Shown in pieces: positions 1 through 12,000 of a stretch of DNA of 64,000 nucleotides. The DNA is from Chitinophagaceae bacterium. Its GTDB lineage: Bacteria; Bacteroidota; Bacteroidia; Chitinophagales; Chitinophagaceae. The position numbers and the translations under genes are program-made. How positions within the stretch are numbered: the stretch's first letter is position 1; every line of letters begins with the position of its first letter. Where the stretch lies: the NCBI GenBank assembly GCA_023251255.1, contig JAHEZD010000015.1, positions 1 through 64,000 on the forward strand. The letters are read 5' to 3'. The notes under the pieces were generated by a model. It was not told the DNA's origin, did no database searches, and worked only from the letters and a program-made list of their open reading frames with translations.

Positions 1-3000
1 ACCATTGTTGATGGATACTTGGTAACCTCCCACTGCGCCCGGTACCGCAGACCAACTGAACGTAATACTTGTTGGTGTGATAGCGGTGAACGCAGGTACA
101 GGAACCACCGGTTTGGCCAGCGGTGCAAGTACATTGATGACCACCTTCTTGCGGGTAGAACCAGCGCAACCTGTTACGGTGTTCAAATGACCAGCATAGT
201 AACTGTACACTGCTGCTGGAGAGAGACTATTTGCCGTGAAACTGCTGCCTGAAGCATTGATTGTATAGGCAGTTCCCGTAGTCAATGCGGTACCAGCGGT
301 TGGTACAGTGTACCAATTGTACACCACGTTTGCTGGTAATGGTGTATTAACCAGGTACGTATAAGTACCGCCTGTACAAATGGCCACAGAATCCGGTGTG
401 ATAACAGGAGGGGAATCCGTACATCCTGAAACGGCAGGTGATGTACTTGTTTGGCAAGGAATAATGCCAATGGCCTGCACTGTTAAACTGGTATTGGTCA
501 ATATGCCCAGACCTGTAACGGTATGCGTTAAACCAGTTGCGCCGGAACTTGGTGTAACCCATGGACCTGATGCCCCTGTTGTGGATACTTGATAAGTAGC
601 CCCAGTTATTGCCGTCCAACTAAAAGTGACAGTGTTGGCCGTGCTGCCTGTAACGCTTACCGTTACAGGTGCCAATGGAGCCAATACATGTACTATCACC
701 CTTTTGCGTACCGTACTTATACATCCAAATGAGGACACACCCTCAACATACCTGATCGAATCTGCTGTAACGTTATTGAAGGCATGGCTTGTGCCGGAGT
801 ACAGAACTGTTCCACCCGTGGCGGTAGTGTACCAATTATAAGTAGCTCCAGCTAAAGGACCCTGTACTGTAAGGGTTGCACTTGCACCTGTACAGATGGC
901 CACAGAATCCGTAGCCATGCTTACCACAGGTCTTGGGTTCACTACTGTTTGCCTTGCCGTATCCCTGATACAACCATCGGAAGTAACCACATGCAGGCTA
1001 TCTGTGAAAGTACCTGCATTGGGATAGGTGAAGGTGGCTGTTGGGCCTGTGGCCGTTGTAAGGTTATTGAAGGTCCAGTTCCAAGTGTTTACACCAATAC
1101 CGCCAGATGTGGCATTGTCGGCCGTAAACAGTGCAGTATTGCCTTGGCAACCAGCAAAAGTGACCTGGAAGCCAATAGCAGGTGCTGGTATAACCTGCAC
1201 ATAAACAATACTTGTTAATGTATGGTCACAGCTTTCAATATCCGGATGCGTTATCACCACAGGAACCTGATAAAGACCCGGTTGGGTAAATGTATAGAAC
1301 TGGTTCAAAGTGAACTGGTAATAAGTCTCCCCATTTATAATGACTGTTCCGGATGGCACAGGATTCGTAACCGTAACATCTATATGAGGCGTTAGGAACG
1401 GCACCTGGCTGAATTTCCATGTCATGCTTGTAGGAATGACTGGAGTTTTCACCTTGAACTTGAACGGTGTACCCACACAGTTGTACAGGTTACCAGTAAC
1501 CCCATTGATTAAGGTATCGCCAACAACCCCAAGGTTCTTGATCAGTGTACCCATATTGTAACCATAGCTTTCCACACTTCCCAAACCATAGGTAATACCC
1601 GTAAATGCACTGTCACTCTGAACCCTTACCTGTTGCTGTGCCGAAGTCCATCTTTTCACAACCACTGAATAGTTAACCCCTTTCAAGCTTGGGTTGCCAT
1701 TTTGTGGGTGCGGATAAACGTAATCTGCTGTGAAAGCCGTTGCCCCGTCGAACATTTGCAATGATGCCAACCCGTTGGTAGGTATGATCATTGTAAACAG
1801 GTTAGCAACGATGTTCTGCAAAGTGTTCCTGTAGAAACCAACGCTCTTGATCCTTTGTTCAATCGGACTGATATACATCATTTCCGGATCCCCCACACTA
1901 CCAGAATTGCCCAATACAGTTCCGTCACCTGTAAACTGCGCCACCATTACTGGTTTATCAGCTTCAATATAGTCTGCTGTATTGCTGGTGTACTCGTAAT
2001 AATGGTTATTGTAAAGAGGGCTTAACGGTATACCGTTCCTCAAAACAACGGTTGTAGGATCCTTCACGGCCACCCTGTACACGTTTGTGCTGAAGGTATT
2101 GGCGCTATTGCTGGCCGATGTAGGCGCTGTCAAATAATGCTTACCCCATGCTGTTGATGGGAAATTCTGCTGGATGGTAAAGTCACCACCACTGTTCACA
2201 CCACTGATATTCATGCTGAGACGTGAGTTACCGCTGAATACTGCTACTGGGTAGCATTTCCCTGCAGTGTTGGAGGAGGCTTTTACCACACTACCTGTCA
2301 GGTCTTCTGTTGCAGAGGTTCCTATTACAAGTAGTACCTGTCCCTTATTCAAGGTAACACTGGTGGTGGCATTGGCACTCATGCCCGCATTGGCCACAGG
2401 ACCGGAAGGTGTCACGTCCACAGTAGTATTGTCATTGTCTGCAATGACAACGAAGAATGGCCTTGAGTCCGAGAAGTTGGCACTGCCGGCAATACAAAGT
2501 GTTTTGTATTGATAGCCCCATGTACCCACAGGCATCAACATGGTGGCACCAGATGAAGCAGAGCCATAGGTATGGGCATAAGCCACAATGGGCACGTCAC
2601 TCACAATACTGATACCCTGGTCAAATACGCCTGCTGTAGCCAAGTAAGCGCTTGTAGGTCCTGTTTTAGGCATCAAATCTGGTACGCTACCAGTGGAGAA
2701 CACAGTATTGGCCGGAATTGTATAATTCCGTACATAGGTTGTACCACCTATCTTAACCTGAACGTTGGCAGGTTGGCCCTGTGTGCTTAGGTAAAGTACC
2801 ATGTCCTGGCCCCCAGCCAGTTGGTTAATGGGATAGGCCACCCAGAAACGCTTGCCCACATTTGAGCTATCCTGGTCAGGAAGCACTGGTGGGGCGTAAG
2901 GGTTGATCAATCCTGTGAACCTATCCAAATTGGCTGCTGTTAAAGCAGTTTGGTAGATCATTCGTTTTGGCACATCATTGCGGCTGGTAAATCCTACCAC

Positions 3001-6000
3001 CCATGGCGTACCAAATGAAGCAGTTGTTTTACCAAGGCCCAACTGATATACGCCGCTGGTCAGTCCACCTATGGAACCTAACCAAGGATCCCAATAGAAC
3101 AGTTTGGCATCATAGTCATAATTGCCGTTGCCCGGTATATCCACTTTGGTATAGAAATACATGGAGTCAAGGTTAGCCGCAGCCAAACCTGTAGGTACCA
3201 CACCGGAATACCTGCGTACCTGTATATTTGGTGGTGCCACGGCCCCCCATTTCAGTTTCATCACGGTATCCGTACCATACATGAACGTTTGCTCCGTATT
3301 GGCTGCCGGAGTGGCCGGTGTAGCTGTAAGAACGGTTGGCAATGCTGTTGGGTAGAATTCGTATGCTCCCAAATCAGGCACACCGGTCAACAAGGTTGTT
3401 GGCCTTGGCGCATTATCGTGGTCATAGGTGTTTTCAACAATCTGCACACCACGGCCATGTATGGCCCAAACATCAGGATTGGCAAGGTCCGGCCTCAAAT
3501 CCGAACTGCTGATAAATGCAGGACTGTACACCATGGAGAACTGGTCCTGGAATACCGTACTGTTCCATGCACCCAAGGTAGCGTAAGTGGCAGATGGGGT
3601 TCCCCTCTCCACCAGTGTGGCACCTGAAGTGTACAGCATGTTGTAATTGGATATAACATTGGTTGGCACACTTATGAACAGTGCCTTACCACCTGCTTTG
3701 TGCGAGAAGATATTATTTTTGATAGTTAACCCAGCAGCAGTTGTGTTACCAAAATAGGCCGCATAGTTATTGGTAGCAGATGTGGCCGTACTGTTGATGG
3801 AATTGTTATAGTAATTGCCATTGGCTGAATTGCTGTTGTACAACCCATAAGAAGAAGCTGCCGTGGTATTGATGGCTGCAGTGTTGTTGAGCACATCAAT
3901 ATATGGAGACCCCGTAGCTCCCCCGATCCAAAGGCCATAGATAATGCCCGCATTGCTGGTGGTAGCTACCACATCATTGCCGGTTAGCTTGCCCCTGTTC
4001 AATGAAGAACCGTCGCAATTGTTCACATAAACGCCATAAGCGGTTACGGTACCTGCAAGGCTGCTGATATTCACTTTGTTATTGCTGATCTGGTAAGACG
4101 AGTCACAATCTGTTGCATTGATACCATAAACGGTAGTGGCAGCAGCAGGTGAGGTGATATTCACAGTGTTCCTGGTCAGTTTCACCTTCTGTACCAAAGT
4201 GGTGTAGATACCATTTGTGCTGGCACCTGATACAAAGTTGCTGTCGATCAACTGGCCCACTAAAGGAACCGCTGTGGAGGTACCACTGAAATAGATGCCT
4301 GTTGAACCATTGTTAACTGTGTTCCCTTTTACAATGTTGTTGATACCTGTTAGTCCATTTGCATAAACTGCAGCGGCTGTATTGGCCGTGCTGGTTGTAA
4401 CCGGTGTGTTTACCACGCACCTGCTCAAACTATCGTAAGAAGCAGTGTTGGCAAATTCCACCACGCGGCTGTTGGTGGTATTGGTAGCAGCCAAGGTCAT
4501 GTTGCGGAAAGTGAAGTACTTACAGCTATCCAGTTTCAATGTATAGTTATTGGCAGCCCCAGTAGAATTGTAGGTCAACTGTGCACCACTTGGCAGCCCA
4601 TTGTAGGATTGGAAGGTAATAGTAGTGTTGGCATTTGTACCCGGCACATAAGGTATCCTGATCTGTTCGGTAAATGTTCCGTTGACATTGAACACAACCG
4701 AACCTGTAACACCGCAAAGCACTGCATTCACCGCATTCTGAACGGTTGAGAAATTGGATACCCCCGGCGTATATGGTGGGTTGGATTGAGGCAAGGTACC
4801 ATTGATGGTATAGGTACCACCTGGCAACAATGCGCCCAAAGTTACAAATGTGGTTGATGATACGGTTGTATTTCCGTTACAGGTAACCAAGCAACGGTAG
4901 AACCTTGATATGCTGGCAGCGGTATCAAATGTTGGTGAATAGGACAGCGGCCCAATATTGGTCCACGGCGCACCGCCTGTAGTGGAGGTTTGCCACTGGA
5001 AGGTAATATTGCCCAAGGCTGATGTTCCGGTAAGCGTTAAGCGTATCGGTGTTTCCAAACATATACCTGCATTTGGTGTAACGGTTGCTGTGCCCGCTAC
5101 TGGTGGCGCCGTACAAGGTATCGGTGCAAATTCATAGGCACCCAGATCCGGTGTGAACAGGCTCCTGTTGGCATTGGTGATATCGGTAAGGATACCTGCC
5201 AATGCAGACCCCTTGTTGTCAATTGATGCCAACAATGGTTTGTAATTGCCATTCAGGGTATCCTGGTACAATGGATCCTGACTATAAGAATTGGCATCCT
5301 TGGCCGTACCGGCCTGCCATGCAGCCAATGTGCTGTAATTGGTTGTTCCCCTTGTTCCGAAGTAGTTGGTCGTTCCAACGCCACCCACTAGGATGTCGTT
5401 ATAATTGGAAGTAACATCCGTGGTGGTGGAACCTAAATAGATACCCTGCTTAACGCCAGTGCTTGCCCTACGGATGGTAACAATGTTGTTCATGAACTGG
5501 ACACCTGTTGCATCTGTGCTTTGGTAGAAGCCCACGGTTGCTGTAGCATTGGCAGTTGGGTTCTCTATGGAAATAGTGTTATGGAAATAGAATATGTTAT
5601 CGGAGCCTAAATTGTACAAACCATAAATAGGACCGAGACCATCGAGGTTGTACAATAGGTTATTGCTTACAATAACCTCATTGCCAGCAAGTGCATCCAC
5701 ATTGTTGTGGTAGATACCATAGATGCCCGCAGTGCTGGTTGGTGCCCCGCCATACAGTTTGGTAATCCTGTTCTTGGAAATGCTCATCCTTGTACTGGCT
5801 ACTGAGGTGAGGTAAATTGGATATGCCGTAATCACGGAAGCACGTGTTGGCCTTGTGAATGTATTGGCTTCAATAAGCGTGTTGTAAGTACCCACAATAT
5901 ACATACCATAGGTGTAGAAATCCTTGATGGTATTGTTGGTAAACCTGTTGTTGTTGATGACCAGTGCCGTTGCACCACCCATTAATGTTACGCCATAGTA

Positions 6001-9000
6001 ACCACCGGAGATGGTATCCCTGTCGAACAGGTTGCCATCGCACTGGGTTATGCCCGTAGTAGCAGTGGTGGCACTTGCATCAGTGGAATTGATTACCACA
6101 GCAGCATAATTGGTAGTTGACTGTGCGGCTGTTTGGGAGGCGAGAATGGTACACTTGCGGAAAGTATTGCTATCTGCATTGTTGATCAATTGCACACCAT
6201 GCCCATAAGTACCGGAGCCAATGGAATTGATGACCAAACTATCAAAAGTGATGTAGTCTGTACTGTTCAGTTTTATAACGGCACGTTCCGCGCTGTTGGA
6301 TGAGCTGAACGCAATGGTATTACCATTACCATTGAAGATAATCTGGCGATTGGCGTTTACGCCATAGATAGTGTCCAGTTTCAACTGCTCGGTATATACA
6401 CCAGCATTTTCACCAGTTTGAACATTGAAGATGATATTGCCCGTACCGGTTACACCACAAGACATGGCTGCTTTGGCAGCATTGAAAGAGGCGAAGTTGT
6501 TACCAGTGGCCGGATAGGTTGTTGCCAATGCGCTATTAATCGTGTAGGTTCCTGCTGGTAATGCTGGGTTAACTGTTAACAGCACTGCATTGGATACCGT
6601 ATTGGCACTACCGCATTTGATGATACATTGGTAATACTGCGTTACAGACGCAAGTATGGTAGTATCCGGATAAGGCATTGGAGAACCGATCAAAGTGAAC
6701 GGTCCGGATGCGCTTGCGGAAACCTGCCATTGGAAGGTTTGCCCACCACCAAAAGCACCTATGTTCAGGCCCAGTACCACTGGTTGGTTCTGGCAGATGG
6801 TGGTGGCACTAATGGTAGTGGCACCTGATACCAGCGGCAGGGTACATGGTGAAGGCACAAATTCATAAGCACCAATATCCGGAGTGGTAAGGCTCCTAGC
6901 CGCACCAGTGATATCGGTAGTAACACCCACATAGAGACCTTTATTGTCCATACCTGCATTGCCTGGATGGTAATCGGCCACTGCATAAGATGGGTCAGCA
7001 AAGATGGGTACCGTGGATATGGCTGCCTGGTCCAGACCAAATGGCTGAACGGCTGTTTTCCAATCGAGTATGGTGGCCCTGTCTGCAGTGTAGAAACCTA
7101 CTTTATTGGTTCCTGCGGCAGAGTTCATGTAATAGTTATTGTTGTCTGCAAAAACAAATGGTGTGGTTACATACACGCAATGCTTGGTGCTGGCAGCAGT
7201 ACCGCCCCTGGTAATAGAAATCAGGTTATTGTAGAAATACACACCATTGGAGGTACCCAATTGGTAATAGCCCCTTGTAATACCTGTACTTGCTGACGCA
7301 AGGCTGTCCAATGAAATGGTATTATGGGTATATATCACATTGCCAGCGCCTGTATTGTACAGTGCATAAATGGCACCGTTACCGTTTACACCATAAATCA
7401 GGTTATTGGAAACCACATTGGAGAACCCGGAAGTAGCTGTGCCACTTAGATAAATACCATAGAAGGTATTGGTATTGGCCAAATCGGCACCAAATGGATT
7501 GTAGATCCTGTTCTTGGTAATGTTTGCATCATTGCTCTGTGCAGGGAAGTAGATACCGTAGAAGGTAGTCAAAGCACTGCTGATCCTAGAAGGCCTACTG
7601 ATCCTATTGGCGGATATGGTGGTACTGAATGTACCGGATACATAGATACCATATAAGTAGAAGTCCTCGATACGGTTATTGGTAATCTTATTGTTGCCAT
7701 GTGCACCACCCGTAAAGGTTGCTGCCAAGGTAATACCATAATAACCACCTGTGATCCTATTGCTGTCGATGATATTGTAATCGCAAAGGGCCGTGGTGGT
7801 ACCCGTACCTGTGGCACTTGCGTCGCTACCACTGATGGCTATACCAGCAAAGTTGGTAGAAAAGGTATTGGGTTCTGTAATGATGGTACATTTCTTAACG
7901 GTATTGGAATCGGCATCGGCCGTAATGTGTACACCGAAGCCGTAGGTACCACCGCTTACATCAATCCTCAGACTGTCGAAAGTGATGTATTTGATGCTCC
8001 TCAATTTGATGGCGGCACGCTCATTGGTATTGGCAGACTGGAACTTCAATGTTTGACCATTGCCTTTGAAGGTTACCGTTCTTGTAGCGGATGCATTTGG
8101 AATGGCCCCGGACATCACCAGTTGCTCATTGTAGATACCTGCGTTGGCACCCGGCAACACGGAGAATACCACCGATGAGGTTATACCGCACTTAATGGCA
8201 GTATAGGCATCATTGAACGAATTGAAGTTACCTGTGGCACCGGACCATGCAGTTGGCTGGGCACTGTTGATGGTATAGTTACCACCAGGCAATGCTGGGC
8301 TGGTAACATTTACAGTAGTTGAATTGGCAGATGTATTGGTTAGGATACATTTTACCACACAACGGTAATAAGTGGTCACAAGTTGTGTTACCACCGCTGT
8401 AGGGTTGGTGGCATTGGCAATATCTGTCCATGGACCTGCAGCACTAGAGGCAGACTGCCATTGGTAAATGATGCCATTGCCTACAGATGCATTATTGGCG
8501 GTTAAGGTTACGGGTATGCTGGCACAGGCATTGCTTGCCGGATTGGCAACAGCCGTACCTGCGTTGGGTGTTCCGGAACAGTCGCCCCAACCATCCACAT
8601 GTATATTGTCCAAACCTATATCCGTAACACCAAAATCGCTACGGCCCTTGAACCTCAGAATGGTTGTAGCAGACTGGCTGGCAAAGAACACCGTCCTTGT
8701 TGCCCATACAGTGGAAACACCAACAGTATCCAAGAAGGTAAATGTGGTACCACCATCTTTGGAGAAGAATACGGAATCCACATCGGTACCGCTGGTATTG
8801 ATATAATCAAACAACACACGTTTCAACGGCTGTGCTGTTAAGCAGTTCAGGTAAAGGTCCATGGTGCCTGTGGTACCGGAAGTTGCCTGGTAAGTGTGGA
8901 AACGGGCAGAATGGAAGCCTGTACTTGCAGACGGTGTATAGGATCCCAAGGTTGGTGATCCCCATACGGCTGTATTCCCCCCCGATGGTGCATCATCTTC

Positions 9001-12000
9001 CCTTCTCCAAGAAGTATTGCCCGTAATAGGTGTATTCTTCCAGTAGATATTTGGTATGTCTGCTATACCGCAACCATTGATCCACACGTTCTCGAAATCC
9101 TCTATAAATGGCAGGGCTGCATAGCTTGGTCCTGTGGAGGAATTGACCTGAACCGCTGTTGAATTACTGCTGGTACTGCTAAGGGTACAGGTAACCACGC
9201 ACCTGTAGAACATGGTTGCTGCAGCTTGCGTGGTTGTATAAGGTATGGTTGTGGCCCCACTGATAGGATTCCATGGGCCAGCAGCGGAAGTGGCAGACTG
9301 CCATTGGTAAGCTAAACCACCTGCAACCGAACTATTTAGCAGGTTCAACGTAAATGGTGAACCGGGGCACACAATAGTGGTTTGTGAAGAAGTGGCCGTT
9401 CCACCCAAAGGCGCTCCTGAGCAGTTAGGGAAATTGTTCAGTATAAGGTTGTCAATACCTATATCCGTAACACCAAAATCACTGGTTGCCTTGAACCTAA
9501 TGATGGTGGTGGCAGAAGTGCTGTTAAAATAGATTGTCTTTGTTCTCCATGCAGTTGCAATACCTGTACTGTCTATCCTGCTGAAAGTTACGCCGCCATC
9601 TGTAGATAGCATGATAGAAACCGTATCGGTGCCAGAAGTATTGATGCAGTCAAAAACCAATTTCTTGGTAATGTCTGTCGTATTGCAATTGATGTACAGA
9701 TCCAAGGTACCGGAAGTACCTGATGTGGCCTGGTAACTGTGGAAACGCGCCGAGTGGTTACCAGCGCTGGCTGCGGGTGCATAAGGGCCCAAGGTAGGCG
9801 ATCCCCATGCAGCAGTATTGCCATTTGCAGTTGCATCATCCTCCCTTCTCCAAGAAGTGTTGCCTGTAACAGGTGTATTCTTCCAGAAGAAATTGGGTGC
9901 ATCGGAAATGCCGCAATTGTTTACCCATGCACTTTCGAAACTCTCAGCGTATGGAATGGTAGCATAAGATGGTGGGGATGCCAATACCTGTATGAAAGTG
10001 GAAGTACTGTTAGTAGGTCCAACCACGCAAGTAACCACGCAGTGGTAAAACAGGGAAGCCACACTTTGTGTAGTGGTATAAGCCATGGTGGTTGCACCTG
10101 CAATATTACCCCAAGGGCCGGCAGCACTTGTGGCAGACTGCCATTGGTAAGAAAGGCCACCAGCCACAGTGCTTCCTGTTAGGTTCAGTGTGAACGGCGC
10201 ACCGGGGCAGGTAATATTGGTAGTGGTGGAGGTAGCTGTTCCTGCTACAGGTGTACCACTACAATTGGGGTAATTGTTTATTTTAAGGTTGTCCACACCA
10301 AAGTCCGTAACGCCAAAGTCGCTGGTAACCTTGAACCTCACCACGGTGGTGGCAGATGTGCTGTTGAAGAACAGGGTCTTGGTCCTCCAAGCAGTGGAAA
10401 CGCCTGCACTGTCCAATCGGGTAAAAGTAAGGCCAGCGTCGGTGGAAACGAATACGGTCAATGTATCGGTACCACTGGTATTGATTACATCAAATTCCAG
10501 TTTCTTGGTAACATCGACAGTGTTACAGTTCAGGTAAACATCCAATGTACCAGAAGTACCGGATGAGGACTGGTAGCTGTGGAAACGTGCGGAATGGCTG
10601 CCATCGCTGGCTGCTGGGGTATAGGCACCCAATGTATTGGAGCCCCATGCACCAGTATTTAATCCTGGAGCATCATCTTCCCTTCTCCAAGAGGTATTAC
10701 CGGTAGCTGGCGTATTTTTCCAGTAATTGTTCGGTATATCCGCAGTATTGCACCCATTGATCCAAGCAGTTTCGAAGCTCTCCACATAAGGTAGCGTAGC
10801 ATAGCTCGGACCGCTGGCAGCAGTCACCAGTATTGGTGTGGAAGTGCTGCTGGCTGAAGTGGCCGTACAGGTAACCACACATTGGTAATATACTGTTGGC
10901 AATGTTTGCACTGTTGTATAAGTAAATGCTGTGGCACCGGATATATTGGTATACGGACCGCCCACTGCTGTTGCAGACTGCCATTGGTAGGTCAGGCCAG
11001 CATTGATGCCAGAACCAGTTAGGCTTAAAGTAATAGGCGTACCTGCGCAAGTAACATTGGTATTGCTGGAAGCTGCTGCACCGGCAACAGGTGTGCCCGT
11101 ACAGGGCACCAAGCTGGCAATGGTAATATCATAATCTTCCGTTTCACCAAAAGTCAAAGCCGCGCAGGGATCCAAAGTGGTGGTGGCCTGATCAGCTTCA
11201 CGAACACGGAGCCTCATGGTACCCGCAGGAGCACTCAGTGGCACAGTGAAAGTAAAGGTTTGGGTAGTTGGGCCTGCACCTACATTATACACACTACCCA
11301 GTAATTCACTGGATTCAAATGTACCATTCAGGTTATAGTCAAGCCAAGCGGCAATATCATTGCTGGTATAGGTACCAGGAGATACCACCATGGTATAGGT
11401 AACGCCGGGTATCAATGTACAGGTGGTGGAACCTGATTGGGGATACAGGAAATAATAAGGAGAGGCCAACTGGCCTGTAGCATTATTCAAAGTGGTACCC
11501 GTTATCTGTACCAAGGTCAAGTAATCACCCGCCGTATTACCCGTGGAATAGGTTGGGGTACAGTAAGCAGGCGCACAAGTGGTACTTATGACCTGGTAAG
11601 CTGCTGAACTTACTGTACTTGCCCCGCAGGTTACTTGACACCTATAATAAGTGTTGGTTGTTTGTGTATTGGAATAAGTAGAATTGGTAGAAGTACCGGG
11701 GGCATTTCCCCAAGGTCCAGCGGCGCTTAGCGAACTTTGCCATTGATAGGTTTGTCCCGTGCCAGAGGTTCCCCCAGTTAAACTCAAAATAAAGGAGGTA
11801 TAGGTACAAACAGGATTTGCAACAGAAGAAGTTACCGTGCCCGGTGTTGGAGGTGTAGTACAAGGTAATGCAGGTATAAATGTGATGCTGCCAACAAACC
11901 CCCTTGGATAGTTTACAGGAATGGCAGGGGCTATTGCTCCCCCCCAACTGATATTATCGCCAGTTAACAAATCCACACCACCGCCACTAAAAGTGTTTAC

